Positions 11,341-22,519 of a stretch of 64,000 nt of DNA are shown here, one piece after another. Origin of the DNA: Ustilaginoidea virens (Eukaryota; Ascomycota; Sordariomycetes; Hypocreales; Clavicipitaceae); assembly GCF_000687475.1 (NCBI RefSeq), contig NC_057318.1:3844001-3908000 (forward strand). Direction: 5' to 3'. The position numbers and the translations under genes were made by a program. The notes beneath the pieces are model-generated. The model worked only from the letters and a program-made list of their open reading frames with translations, was not told where the DNA came from and searched no databases. Positions within the stretch are counted from its first letter, which is position 1. Each line of letters opens with the position of its first letter.

Positions 11341-12101
11341 GAGAAGAAAAAAGACGTTCCTAGTTCCTACCACGGGGGGGAAACGCCCTAAAGTATTTAC
11401 ATTCTGGTGGACTTTTCTCAGCCTTTGTTTGAAGAATGAAGAGAGAGAAAAAACTCCAATTTTTTTTTCTCTTTTAAAAACATGGATTTGGCGTTGCTTG
11501 GGGTGGCCGATAAACTGAAAGGATAAAAAAAAAAAGGTGACGGACTGGTGCAGTCCGGTACGAGGATGGGCTATTTACATAGTTGGTCGTTGGCTCATGC
11601 GATTCCACCATCTTTGTCGCCGCACACCACACATGGCCTTCTCAGGCGTCCGCGTGAGAGTTGACGACGGATCGAGCCAGCCACAGCCACGAGCTTCAAC
11701 AGGCCAGCACGAGACAAGGGGAGGGGGTCAAGGGGCCTTGCGGATATTCTTCTTTATTCTTCTTGGACGGGAATCTCCGGTTGGATGCATTTATATCTGG
11801 AGGTATATATTGAGATGTGAGACGCCAGCGTGATATGAAAATGAAGTCGAGAACCATAACCATTGCATATATAACCGACCCCGGTAAAACGCCGTTTTTG
11901 TGAATGTTACAAGTACCCGCGGCTCTCCCCCACATCAAGGCCTCCCCGTCCCTCTACTCTTGGCGTGTAGGGCAATAAAGCCGTGAGCGACCAAACACTT
12001 GTCCTGACCCGGTCCTTGATCTTGTTCTGAATGCAGAGAAAGGAGGGGGGTACAAGCTGATGAATCGAATACATGGGACGTGCCCCCCACCTCCCCATCT
12101 T
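11341..12101. other. Convergent 3' spacer
   Basis: This lies between the stops of the oxysterol-binding protein gene and the U2AF small-subunit gene. It is AT-richer than the coding DNA, with T-runs near 11460 and A-runs near 11525 that may relate to 3' ends. No gene is seen. Confidence 0.7.
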
Positions 12102-12987
12102 TTACTTGTTTGGTTCCGGCGACGGCGACCGACTCAGACTTCGTTCGTCCCTGCCCCTCAACCTCAGCCACTTCTTGGTGCTGAGGGTCAAGTCCCGGTC
12201 CAGCTCCTCGCTAGGGTTCTTGCGATGGATGAAGTTGCAGAAGCCGCCGCGGACGCAGCCTTCCCCCGAGTTCAGGCGGCAGCAGGCCTCGCGGAAATCG
12301 GTGACGGGGCTGAGCTCGCAGTAGATGGGGCGGCCAGCGTACCAGCGCGAGTTCAGCTCATCGCAGGCCAGCTGCGCCGACTCCTCGTACTTGAACCGCG
12401 CGTACACGTTTCCGATGAGATCTTGGCCGCGGGAACCACCCAGGAAAATATCCCAAGCAGAAAAAAACATCAGCACATGCTCGACGCGACCCGCGTGGAA
12501 GCCCACTCTGCGTTTCTTTCTCTCCTCTTTTGTTCTTCACCAAGGGAGCGGGGAGGGGAGGGGGAAAACACACGTACGGTCGTTGTTGTTGTCGCACACG
12601 ACAAGCTCCTCCAGCTCGCCGTACTTGCACAGCTCGCACCAGATATCCTCGTAGAAGGCGTCGAAGTGGTTCTGCAGCTGGGACGGGTTCATGCGGTTCT
12701 TGGGGTCGTACACCGGGTTCTGGTACAGGTTCGGCATGAGGATCGTCTGCGAGTACGAGGGCTTGACGTGCTTGCGGGAGCAGCGGTCGCCGTGGCGGCA
12801 GGCGCCGATTTTCTGGGGGGGGGGAGAGGGCGGGTCAGCAGCGGCGGACGGCGCGGGGAGGGGGGGGGGGGGGGGGGGGGGCGAGTTTGCGTGGGATTTG
12901 CTGGCGCAGAAGCGGACTTACAAAGTAGAAGGAGCAGTTGACCTTGTCGAGCTCGGTGCCGAAGATGGATGCTAGGAAGTTGGCCAT
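12102..12987 (-). CDS. U2AF1: U2AF small subunit (U2AF35/U2AF23)
   Basis: The splicing factor that reads the 3' splice-site AG as a heterodimer with the U2AF large subunit, in the nucleus. Three exons on the minus strand (12922-12987, 12578-12812, 12102-12421) give 206 aa, the normal length for fungi. The order is: zinc finger 1 ([20 protein letters not shown], split by intron 1), the UHM/RRM with the conserved ELVVCDNNND and GNVYARFKYE segments, zinc finger 2 (CCRLNSGEGCVRGGFCNFIH), then a short tail ending SRSPSPEPNK instead of a long RS domain. Intron 1 (12813-12921) carries a 21-base C-run on the sense strand and a second run of ten C directly before the AG. The gene is divergent from the ELMO gene, with about 1 kb between the starts. 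Confidence 0.97.
12861..12881. repeat. G21 homopolymer (C21 on the sense strand of U2AF35 intron 1)
   Basis: An uninterrupted run of 21 G on the plus strand inside the first intron of the U2AF small-subunit gene. A second run of ten G lies at 12815-12824 next to the acceptor. Such runs are often mis-sized by sequencing, so the exact length is uncertain. Confidence 0.85.
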
Positions 12988-14025
12988 CTTGGGTTGGAGC
13001 AAGCGGGCAGCAGCGGGGTGTTGGAAGGGCACGATATGCGAGCGCGAGGGTGAGCTGGGGGCGGCGATGTTGGATTGGAGTTGAAGAAGAGTTGGGGAGG
13101 CGCGGCGCGGGAGGCGGGTCACGTGTGTGGCTGATTTGTAATAGGGTCTGGGGGGTTTCCGTGGCTGCTGATGTGCAGGATACGTGTAGGGAGTATGAAG
13201 CCGCACTTTGTGTGGCGTCGCAACAGCAAGACGATGGAAATTCTAAGAGGTACAGAGTACTCCGTACCAGACCTCAAGTAACCCTGGTACCTGCACGCAG
13301 CAAACCAACGCGCCATGCATAAACTCTATTTGGCGCCCAGTGGCGACGACCCGCGCCAAGCCGGCCTAGGGACAGGCTATGCACTACCTGTTGGCGAATA
13401 TTGGAGCCATCCAAAATCGAAAACGAATGGAACCCCGTCACTGGAATCAGCCGTCCAGGCCGAGTCGAGAAAATGACATCCACTATTTTTCAGAGGCACT
13501 GGGGCTTGACAGGGAGGCCGGCTGCAGGCAGATGCTGTGAGCACCAACCACATGGAGCGGCAAGCAGCTGGCCAGCCGTCAATGCGGCGGCGCCGGCGGG
13601 GGCCCAAGGCTCCTTGCATGTGCCTAACTGGCCAAGCCATCAGGAACAACCGCCCGCCGCCTCCTCCCCCTTACCAAGCAAGTTTGTTGAGAAGTCATTG
13701 ACTCGTTCCAGTCTTGTTCGGAGTCGACATAGCTGGATGCTTGAGCGCATTGACTGCTTTTTTTTTTTTTTGTTCACTTTCTTATTTTTTTTTTTGGGGG
13801 GGGCTGGGTTTTGTTTCTTGGAAAGAGAAGCACAGCTGCGTCTGGAGCAACCCGTCAAGATCAGCCAGCTGCCTTGGCCTCGTCTGACGTCTCCCCAGAG
13901 CGAGCGAGAACCATGCTTTAGCAAAGAATACCGCCAATCCTCTCACCACCACGGCCCTACGTCGGACGACGAGACACGTTGACACCTGGGTTCCGGGCCC
14001 TACCCACCACCCAAACGCCGTCGCG
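12988..14025. promoter_or_regulatory. Divergent intergenic region U2AF35 / ELMO
   Basis: About 1 kb separates the two start codons and should hold both promoters. Visible features are a GAGTACTCCGTACC motif near 13253, a T-run followed by a second T-run and GGGGGGGG (about 13759-13803), and no convincing gene. I cannot place a TATA box or transcription starts. Confidence 0.5.
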
Positions 14026-15657
14026 ATGGACCAAGGAGACATCCCCGCGCTTCTTGCGCGGCTGGCCAGCGACGAAGACGCCGCGAGGAAAATGGCCGTG
14101 TTCAAGCTTCAGACGTCCATCAACGACCCTTCCTTTGCTGACGTCTTCATCTCGTCCGGGGGTCTCGTCGTCCTGCGCGGGTTGATCATGGAATCCGGCG
14201 GCAACACGCTTGCCTACTCGCTGCAGAGCCTGACGCGCCTCCTCGAAGTCGACATGGGCTGGGACATCTTCCAGGGGCCCTCGGCAAGCGCTTTTGTCGA
14301 ACGCATCGTGGAACTCGTCGTCATCAACCCACTGGTTAATATCCTCCGTGGAGCCATGTCCATCCTCGTTGCTCTGGTCAGCCGCTCTCGGTCGGACCAA
14401 CCGACCAGCCCGGCCGGACCAGCGAATCCAGCAGCGGCATCCTTTGGCTTTCGCGCTCTCAAGCCTGCCGTCGCTGTCTACCCGCAGTTCTTCGAGCTGG
14501 TGGTCCAGCAGCTGCAGAGCGCCGACCACGCTCTCTGCGCAAACGCCCTCATGCTCGTCAATGCTCTCATTCGCGATTCCATCTTGCACAGTGAGACGTG
14601 CTCCGGCAGGAGCGACAGCAGCGACGGCGGGGAAGACTGGGCCAAGCTCGTCAAGCGCCTCCAAGACCTGGGCTTGGTCAAGGCTGTCTACCGGCTCATG
14701 CAGAGCTCCGCCATACAGGACCTGGCATATCCCGTGCTGGAGTTTCAAACGCTGACCAAGATGCTGCTGAGAAAGTGGCGAGAGGTAGAGGTCGACCCGA
14801 GCCGGCGGGAACACAGGCGCGCACTAAAAGGCATACACGGAGGCGGCGTCAACGGGCATTCCGAGGATGATGACGACTCTACGGAAGCCAGCAACAGGGA
14901 CGATCGGAAACGCAGTCCCAACAAGTGGAGGAGGCTAGGTTTCGAGACGGAGAGCCCCGCGCAAGAGTTTGAAGCCACTGGATATCTCGGCGTCATGGAC
15001 CTGGCAGACTACGTCGCAAGACATGGAGACGGCTTCCAGAAGCTTCTGCTCGAGCAGACCGTCAGACCGCTCGAAAAAACTTGTCCTGTTGCAAGAGCGA
15101 GCTTGGCCGTGACCGTGATTCTGTACGAGCATTTCGAGGTGGACAGAGTTGATGTCGAGGACAGCAAGGGATACCAAGGCTTGGAGGCCAAAGACCACGA
15201 CAGGCTGTTCCGCCCGTTGCTGCTTGAGTGGTCCCGCTTGCACTCGGCCGCCCTGCTGGCCTTTTTCCGCCTGTGGAAGGCAACAAGCGCCGAGTTGGCC
15301 GACTTTGACAAGGTAGCGGAGCTCGTGCGAATCCTGGTCGGGCAGGTTGTCGGCCGAGCCACTCGCGCAAAGGACATTTCCGAGGCCGAGGACGAGATGC
15401 TAGAGGTGGACATTACCCAGCTCCGAAGACTGCAAACGGACTTGTTGGACAGGTCGTTTGACGATGCTTGGGGCCAGTACCTGTACCAGGTGCGGGAGAC
15501 ACTTAAGCAAGAAGCCCTGCAGTTTGTCAAGGAGCAGCGGGTTCGGTGCATGCTCCAAGGATCCTGGTTCTACAAGCCCGCGTCGTCGCGAAAGACGGAC
15601 CAAGCTCACAGTGGGCAAGCACACAACGGGCAAGCTGCTGCTGCTGCTGCTACTGCT

Positions 15658-15696
<39 letters not shown>

Positions 15697-16221
15697 GCTA
15701 CTACACGCCCATGGCGGTTTGCCAGGCTGTCCTACAACCGACGCTACCTGCATTATGCCGACTTTGAGCACCAGATGGCCCAGGACCCGGGTTTGGACGT
15801 GTTGACCAACAAGATTGACTTGGGCTCCGTGAGCTCGGTAGGCTCCAACGTGTCCGCGGCGGACGACACCAAGAGCGACGCCAGCGGGTCTGCAGGCCAG
15901 GCCAAGAAGACGACGACCAAGATTACCATATACGCGGCCGAGATGAAGGAGCAGGGAGGGACGGAAGAGTACCCGGTGCTGTCGCTGAGGCCAGTGAGCC
16001 CCAGCCTGGCGTCCGAGTGGCTGGACGGCCTGCTCATGCTGCTCAACCAGGCGCCAATCACGGCGGAGACGAGCAAGCTGATCAACCTGATCATCGACTA
16101 CGGGCTGAAGATGCGGTTGCTCAATGTGAGGCTGGACGCGGCGTTTGCGGGACCCCCGGCGGGCGCGGGAGCGGTGCCCAGCCGCGCGGGACTGGACGAG
16201 GACTATTTCTTTGAAGTGTAG
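14026..16221 (+). CDS. ELMO/CED-12 domain protein
   Basis: An ELMO-family protein, expected to partner a DOCK-type exchange factor in Rho/Rac GTPase signalling. Single exon, 731 aa, starting at a unique well-placed AUG. The N-terminal ~300 residues are an armadillo-like helical region (LLARLASDEDAARKMAVFKL and following). The ELMO domain spans about residues 320-500 (MDLADYVARHGDGFQ, then RPLLLEWSRLHSAALLAFFR). A PH-like domain follows, containing GSWFYKP early and YTEY-type strands later (KITIYAAEMKEQ). The PH-like domain is interrupted at residues ~539-560 by an Ala/Thr-rich run encoded by a GCT/ACT microsatellite. The protein ends in LDEDYFFEV. The family assignment is by recognition of sequence blocks, not by a search. 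Confidence 0.9.
15638..15704 (+). repeat. In-frame GCT/ACT microsatellite (Ala/Thr run)
   Basis: About 22 codons of GCT with scattered ACT inside the ELMO gene, translated as an Ala run with interspersed Thr. The use of one codon throughout points to replication slippage, not selected sequence. It sits in what looks like a loop of the PH-like domain. Confidence 0.9.
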
Positions 16222-18015
16222 GGGTTTTTTGTTGCATGGAGGGGGATGCTGCCTAATCCTTGGGCCGTTGCTGTAACTTTTGCGGTCTCTTTTTTTTTTC
16301 CCTTTTTTTTGCCGCCTGAAGCTGGGTAGCCGGCGCTGTGGTTGAACTGTTGTCATTGTCGTTGCCCGTTTTTCATATACCCGTCCACGTTTTGTGAGTT
16401 TTTTTTATTCATTTATTCATTCATTCATTCATTTATTTATCATTATTACTTTTTAGAGCAAAGCATGTGAGTCATTTCATCACCACCTGCAGTTCTGCCC
16501 CATTTCGAGCCGGACAATGAGCGTCACGGGCAGGTGGAAGGAATTTGATCGTGCAGCAGCCCAGCCGCGTCAAAGGCATATATTATATTGTACGCCCAAG
16601 GTGGGAAGAGTAAGAGCCACGGTCAGACCAGGCAGGCGGGATGAAACGAGCACAGCACCGGCGAGCTGCAGCAAGCGCGGCATCTGCATGTCGGACAAGC
16701 GACGACGTACGGCTCGACAATGTCTCTGCTGGTCGGGAGGGGAAGCAGCATGCGTTGCACGTCACGTCGGCTCGGCCGCAGACGCCCGACTTTGGGCCAT
16801 GGCCGAGTCGGTCGGGCTCCATCCATGTACCTACGTGGCAGCTGAAAACTCGAGAGCAGAAGCAGGTTATGTAGGATACGTGGTGCTGTGGGAACTCGGC
16901 AGATGGCACGATGGGAGTCACTCGTTGCGTTGGGACACGGGGTGGGCAGATTGGCTCGGGCACCAAGCGCCTGGGATAGGATGACGATCCAGGCAGCGAT
17001 TGACGACAGATCGATCGCTTGACGCTGGAGGCTGCAGGGCGTGCGTCGAGCATGGATGGATGGATGGGTCGGCAAGGCGTGATTGACGGGTTTGGGTGAT
17101 GATGAATGCTGCTGGGTGGGTGGGGTGGATGTTTTGGATGCTGTAGTAGGTGCGTGCTGGCTGGAGGGAACATGCCCATGCATTGCAGGGCGCCAAGAAG
17201 GAAGAAGAAAGAAGCAAAAGAAACGGAAAGGAAAGGAAAGGAAGAAGAAGGCTGGTTCGCAGACTCTGCTGCATTACTTGTTCCTTGGTCCGTTGCGGGA
17301 AAGTCCGTGTCAATCGGGAACGAGGAATCAGAGGCAGGCCTGGGGCTGTTGGGGCTGGGGCCACCAGACTATAGCCAGCACGAGTTACCAGACCATAGCA
17401 GCAGGAGCTATTGGAGCTATGCACCAACGGCTGCCTCCAGCTGGAACAGACCAGTGGACACCGGCCAACGGACAACGGACAACGGGACACTCGGGATGAG
17501 GCAGCCCAAATACCTGGGATATAAAAAAAAAAAAAAAAAAAAAAAGAGAGAGAACCTGGCCAGGAGAGCAGAAACGCCATTGATACGTGCCGCATCGTAT
17601 GTATTTCGGAGCACACAGGTCCCGATTTACTTGGTGGAGGGCTGGAAAGAGCTAAGCTGGGGGGGCCTGGTGTGTTGTCAACTGGGCCTTTGTAAAAGTA
17701 CCAGACATCAGGTACCAGACATGTCTGCTACTCTGCCGAGCACGGGGCACATTGGGAGGGCGGCAAAGCACTGGAAAGGCCCGAGGCTCATGACGCGGCC
17801 AACGCCCTTTTAACAACATGAAGGTTCCGCGCGCATCCAAGGAGGACGCAAGTTTTTCTTCTCCCATGCTTGAACTCATTCAAGAATCCCCCATTGCGAC
17901 GACTGCTGGAAATAGTGAGCTGGGGCGTCGTCCTGCCGCAAACGGGAGCTGAGAGTCGAGACGCCACAAGGGGGGGCCTGGGGCATTTGCGGCTTCCACC
18001 AGCTTGAGCCTGGCC

Positions 18016-18046
<31 letters not shown>

Positions 18047-18840
18047 TAACCCCCTCGGAGCCTGAGGCACTGGCTGGTACCTCCTGTCTACGGGGAGTAC
18101 CAGACGGATACTCCCTCGGGTACTTCTTACGGAGCACCGAGTACTAATCGCTCCTGTTCGCACGGTTGAGTGGCAAGAAACCGGGCTTTTCACTTGCCTC
18201 TTGCCAAACGACGGTTTCATCAGCAATCTTTTGCTTTTGCACATGCACGTCCCCGGGGCTAGACACTGGCTTGCTCTACGGCTCGGCTTCCATCCACCTG
18301 GAGGGAGGGAGTCTTTTTGGAGTCCCTTGGTCCTTTGGTATTTAGGTATGTACAGTATGTACAGTTTGTTCTCGACTCGCCGCCTCGTCAGCTCTCAGCA
18401 CTTGCCCTGATTCCGCGCGTCCCTGGCTCTCCCAATAAACTTGCCGACGCCCCTTGGATGCAATCCGTCGTTCGCGCTTTGAATGTTTCCCTACCTACCC
18501 CCACTTGGCTGGCCCTGTGGCTTATGCGTCGGGACAACTTGTCCTCTTCGTACGCGAACGGCCAGAGAAAACCCAGGTGTTTGGGAGCTTGTGGCTAATA
18601 TGGGTTTCAAATAGCGACGGCAAAGCATCCGCAGCCTGCTTTATTCCCTAACCCTGGGCCCATTTCTCTTCTTCAATAACCTGACGCGACTCTCGCGCGC
18701 ACTCTTACCGACATCAACATAGTAATTCTTGCTCGCTTTTCAACGCAGCTTTACACCATTGCTCTCCTTTCGCTCCTTGAACGCACATCGCCACACACGC
18801 CGAGAAAAAAAGAAAAGAAGAGAAAGAACATCCGTCACAA
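16222..18840. other. Intergenic spacer, no gene seen
   Basis: Frames of up to about 235 codons exist (for example 17106-17813) but they run through purine repeats and an A-run and are not protein-like. Contents include a TTCA/TTTA tetranucleotide repeat (16408-16442), A23 (17523-17545), (CTGCTC)n (18016-18046) and a group of GGAGTACC/TACGGAG motifs near 18093-18145. The right end should contain the promoter of the PRA1-family gene, with a purine-rich leader just before the start. Confidence 0.65.
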
Positions 18841-19371
18841 ATGGCTCGCATCCAGATTCCTCTCGACGCTCTGACGTCTCGCTTCAACCTTGGGGACCGC
18901 TTCTCCGGCTTCAGCTCTGGACCCCTGAGCGGCCGGTTTTCCAACTTGCGGCCCCTTTCCGACTTCTTCGACTTCAAGCGTCTCTCCAAGCCTGCCAACT
19001 TCGGCGAAATGCAATCGCGCGTCAACTACAACCTGAGCCACTTCTCCAGCAATTATGCCGTCGTCTTCGCCATGCTGAGTCTGTATGCCCTTCTCACAAA
19101 CTGGCTGCTGCTGTTTGACATCACTCTCGTTGTTGCTGGCATGTGGTTCATTGGCCGCCTCGACGGGCGCGATCTCGAGATTGGCACATTTCGCGCCACG
19201 TCGTCGCAGCTCTACACTGGCCTGCTCATCGTCGCCATACCCTTGGGTCTGATTGCCTCGCCCTTCTCGACGCTGCTCTGGCTGATTGGCGCCTCTGGCG
19301 TCACCATTCTCGGCCACGCTTCCTTCATGGACAAACCGATCGATGAGGCTTTTTCAGGGGAGGCGGTCTAG
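18841..19371 (+). CDS. PRA1: PRA1/Yip3 family membrane protein
   Basis: A prenylated-Rab acceptor family protein, expected in ER/Golgi membranes where it acts on prenylated Rab GTPases. Single exon, 176 aa, usual length. The N-terminal ~65 residues are soluble and carry the conserved segment FFDFKRLSKPANFGEMQSR followed by VNYNLSHFSSNYAVVF. Two long hydrophobic regions follow (about residues 70-105 and 122-160), each able to form a pair of membrane segments; these match the PRA1 fold. The C-terminus is short and acidic. The start AUG follows a purine-rich leader. The next gene begins only 68 bases after this stop. Confidence 0.93.
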   Translation: MARIQIPLDALTSRFNLGDRFSGFSSGPLSGRFSNLRPLSDFFDFKRLSKPANFGEMQSRVNYNLSHFSSNYAVVFAMLSLYALLTNWLLLFDITLVVAGMWFIGRLDGRDLEIGTFRATSSQLYTGLLIVAIPLGLIASPFSTLLWLIGASGVTILGHASFMDKPIDEAFSGEAV

Positions 19372-19439
19372 GTGGTCGGCCGCGAGCTCCCAAATTTGCG
19401 CCCCAATGGGGAAGACCATCGAGGCGCGGGCGGAGGAAG

Positions 19440-20801
19440 ATGGATGGTGGGGACGCTGCGCACTACGGTTCCTGGCACGGCGGTGAGGCCAGGGTACAGG
19501 AATTGGATACGGAGGGTGAGGAGTCGGATGCACAGGGCGCTGGATCGGTGACGCGGCGCAGCACGCGGTTGATGCGCGATTTTGGACATTTTGCAGACAC
19601 ATACTCGGGCGACGGCCGCGGGCATTACCGTGACTCGAGGAACGAGCACGGGGATTCCACCTCGAACGCAACTAACAGCGAGGAGGGCGACGACGACGAC
19701 GACGACAGAGAAGAAGAAAAGGAAGACAACGACGACGATTACGGCGGCGGCGGCGGCGGCGGCGGCGGCAATTATCTGCACATGTTTCATCTCGGCCCGA
19801 GGGAAAGGGAGGAGGTGCTGCTGCTGCAGTCGGCTTTCCAGCGCATTAGCGAGGCGCAGGCCATGGGTGACTCGAATGTGCACCTCAGCAAGCAGGAAAT
19901 CGAGGCCTTGGCTCGTTATCAAGCTCGCAAGGACGAGGAGGAAGAGCAGGCGAGACGAAAAAAGAAGCGCCATTCGGGGAGCGGGAGCGAGAAGAAGAAA
20001 AGGACAAAGGAGCAGCGAATGGCGGTGCCGCTCGCACAGCTCGCGGGGGTCTCTCACAAGAAGAAGCCGTTGCGGCCTTCATCCTCGGAACTGCCGTCGA
20101 GGCAAGATGCCTCGCCTCGGCAGGTGACAACGGATGGTGAGCTGCCGCCTGATGGCCGCGATGGACAGGGCTATCCGCCCATGGGGTATTTTCCGCCTCC
20201 CTCTGTATATCGCACACGGTCCAGGGCCGGGACGACGGCGTCGTCGTCGTCGTCGTCGTCGCGGCGTGCTCTCGACGATTACGAATACCTGTCGCGATCG
20301 TGGGCTGCCAACTCGCCTCGGCCGTCGAGGGATCCTCTCCGAGAAGAGGGCTCCTCGGCACTTGGCAGCCGTTTCCAGGCCGATCCGTTCCAGTTCCAGA
20401 CCGCGGGTCCGCGCGCGCCGCACTCGGCTGGCGCTGCGGCCGCCTCCGGGCAGCACGCTTCTTCAGGCTCAGGCCCTTACGAGGTGCTGTACGAGCATCG
20501 TCGAGGAACGGCGGCCCCTGCTGCAGCTAGGAGCCGCCACGGATCCAGGCGAACCAGCTACGGCGACGAGACGAGCGAGGAGCAGAGCCTGGCGAGCGAG
20601 GGGAGCGCCAGCGACGAGCACGGGGGCGGGAGCGGGAGCGGGGCGCAGATTCGGGAGCCTGAAAGCAAGGCGAGGGGTCGAGGCCGAGGGCGAAAGCAGA
20701 CAATCATAGTGGAGGAGTCGCCCGAGCGCGGCAAGGGCAAGAAGAAGTCGTCGTCTCCGGTCAAGGGAAAGCAGGCGGGGGCGAAGAAGAAGAAGAGGTG
20801 A
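19440..20801 (+). CDS. Low-complexity basic protein of unknown function (453 aa)
   Basis: I do not recognise this protein. It starts with an acidic region (EEGDDDDDDREEEKEDNDDD) and a Gly run, then has a helical segment at about 120-165 (REREEVLLLQSAFQRISEAQ, then LSKQEIEALARYQARKDEEE) that looks like the conserved core. A Lys/Arg patch follows (KKKRHSGSGSEKKKR), then a Ser-rich middle with an eight-Ser run and a Lys/Arg C-terminal tail ending GAKKKKR. The basic patches would suit a nuclear protein. Several low-complexity runs come from trinucleotide repeats (GGC at 19742-19769, TCG at 20237-20263). The start at 19440 is the first AUG of the frame; the gene has only 68 bases between it and the PRA1-family stop, so its promoter may lie inside that gene. 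Confidence 0.75.
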   Translation: MDGGDAAHYGSWHGGEARVQELDTEGEESDAQGAGSVTRRSTRLMRDFGHFADTYSGDGRGHYRDSRNEHGDSTSNATNSEEGDDDDDDREEEKEDNDDDYGGGGGGGGGNYLHMFHLGPREREEVLLLQSAFQRISEAQAMGDSNVHLSKQEIEALARYQARKDEEEEQARRKKKRHSGSGSEKKKRTKEQRMAVPLAQLAGVSHKKKPLRPSSSELPSRQDASPRQVTTDGELPPDGRDGQGYPPMGYFPPPSVYRTRSRAGTTASSSSSSSRRALDDYEYLSRSWAANSPRPSRDPLREEGSSALGSRFQADPFQFQTAGPRAPHSAGAAAASGQHASSGSGPYEVLYEHRRGTAAPAAARSRHGSRRTSYGDETSEEQSLASEGSASDEHGGGSGSGAQIREPESKARGRGRGRKQTIIVEESPERGKGKKKSSSPVKGKQAGAKKKKR

Positions 20802-21744
20802 TGGTGCGGTGCGGTGCGTGCGGTGCGGTGCTTGGTGCAGTGTCTGTGTGCATACTCTATCGCGTGCCGGTGAGATGGCAACTTGCAATACATGATGGTT
20901 TTCTCGTATGGTGGCCTTGCTGAATGATGATGATGATTGATTGCATCTGGTAGCCGGCCTAAGCTAACTACTATCTCGTCCTTTGCCGATTAAGGAGGGA
21001 AACACGCGCCAGTGGTAGTCGGGCGGAAACCGTCCTGTCTACTCCGTACAATTGACCACGTCTGTTATGTAATTCCTGCCCATAGATAATAGCTACCCTA
21101 TATCAATACTCTACCCCTACTGGCATTTCTACTAACCCTTTATTCGCCACCGTTGACCTTTTGGAAAATCCTGCTAGCTCCTAGTTGGCAACAGCCCCTA
21201 TAGCCTAGAGCTCTGGAATTGGCCCACGGAAGTAGGAGTCCTAGGGCATTATCAGAAGTAGTTCCTCGGCCAGAGTCAAAACTAAACTGCCCAATGAACC
21301 TCGGTGTTACAGCCCCACCAGCTCAATGCCATCCCTCTACGGAGTACCCCGTACCCCGTACCCCGTACCCTGTACCTACTGCACCTGCTGCACCTAACTG
21401 CGCTACTCGGCAACCCGCGCCTGGCCCCACCAGACACCAGCCAATAGCCGAACCGTACTCCGTGCATACTTCCGTCCTCCGTAGTCGGGACCACCAGCGA
21501 CGCTTCCTGCTGCAAAGACCGGTCGGTGTCTGCAAGTTGGGCACCGTTGGAATCGAAGCCTTGCCGCCAGCAAGTAAAGTAACCAGAAACCAGAAACTAG
21601 AAACGCGCAAGCCCACAAGATCCGGCCCCCCCGGCAGCCAACGGGCCAGCCGGAGCAGAAGGATTCCCCGCGCCAAACAGAAAGGGTCTGGTGCGTTGCA
21701 TCACAGGCCCCCGGCATCCCATCGAATTTCTTTCTTTCTTTCTT

Positions 21745-21788
<44 letters not shown>

Positions 21789-21893
21789 GCACCGTCGAGC
21801 CCTCTTTCCTCCCGAGGCCGTTTGCCCGCCTTGCTACGCCTTGCGACCGACCGACCGATCGAACCTCCCGCTCTGCAGAGCCGCCCGGAAGCC
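20802..21893. other. Intergenic spacer with PEX4 upstream region
   Basis: GGTGCG repeats follow the basic-protein stop. Then comes an AT-richer stretch, clusters of CCCCGTACCCCGTACC and TACTCCGTA motifs (21340-21375 and 21451-21487), and (TTTC)n running into 41 T (21729-21787) about 105 bases before the PEX4 start. No gene is seen. Confidence 0.65.
21729..21787. repeat. (TTTC)n followed by T41
   Basis: A pyrimidine tract ending in 41 consecutive T on the plus strand, about 105 bases upstream of the PEX4 start codon. It is probably in the promoter or 5' leader. Poly(dT) tracts of this kind can exclude nucleosomes, but no function is shown here. Confidence 0.85.
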
Positions 21894-22519
21894 ATGTCTC
21901 GCGCGTGGCCAACCCGCTCCAGCGCCTCCGCCACCAAGCGCCTCATCAAGGAGCTCGACGCCTGGCGCCGGGACCAGCACGACGAGCCGGGCATCGAGCG
22001 CCTCGGCCCCGTCCGCGAAGACAACCTGCTGGAGTGGGAGGCCGTCATCAACGGACGCGGCGTGGGATCCGGCTACGACGGTACGGGGCTTCCCCCTTTT
22101 TCCCCCGTTTCCGAACGCACGACGCTTTTGCTGACGCGCCCTTCCCCCCCCCCCCCCCGTCCCCGCGGCGGAGGGAAAAAAAAAAAAACACCACAGGCGG
22201 CCGGTGGCTCGTCGCCGTCTCCATCCCCGCCGCGTACCCGCTGCAGCCGCCGGGGGTGCGGTTCGTCACGCCCGTCGTGCACCCCAACATCGCGCTGCAC
22301 ACCGGCGAGATATGCCTGGACCTGCTGAAGGAGGCGTGGACGCCGGCCTACAGCGTGCTGGAGTGCCTGCGGGCGGTGCGCGTGCTCCTGGGGTGTCCGG
22401 AGCCGGACAGCCCGCTCAACGTGGACGCGGCGGCGCTGCTGAGGGGGGGGGACGTCGTCGGCTCCAGGAGGCTGGTGGAGTGCTGGTGCGCCGACGGCGG
22501 GAGGTACGATGGGCCTTGA
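21894..22519 (+). CDS. PEX4: Peroxisomal ubiquitin-conjugating enzyme Pex4
   Basis: The E2 enzyme that monoubiquitinates the import receptor Pex5 for recycling from the peroxisomal membrane, working with Pex22 and the RING peroxins. Two exons (21894-22080, 22197-22519) give 169 aa. The UBC fold is complete: an N-terminal helix (ATKRLIKELDAWRRD), the PLQPPGVRFVTPVVHPNI segment, and the active-site Cys102 in GEICLDLL. The C-terminal part carries DSPLNVDAAALLRGGD and ends WCADGGRYDGP, which fits the Pex4 branch of E2s. The intron holds C15 followed by A13 directly before the acceptor. GC content of the second exon is very high. Confidence 0.93.

Noticed and set aside
17106..17813. 235-codon frame in the ELMO/PRA1-family spacer
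   Set aside because: It spans GAAAGG purine tracts and a 23-base A-run, giving Lys runs; it does not look like protein.
21219..22328. 369-codon frame covering the PEX4 promoter and first exon in another frame
   Set aside because: It includes a Phe run from T41 and loses the UBC fold; PEX4 is in a different frame with a proper intron.
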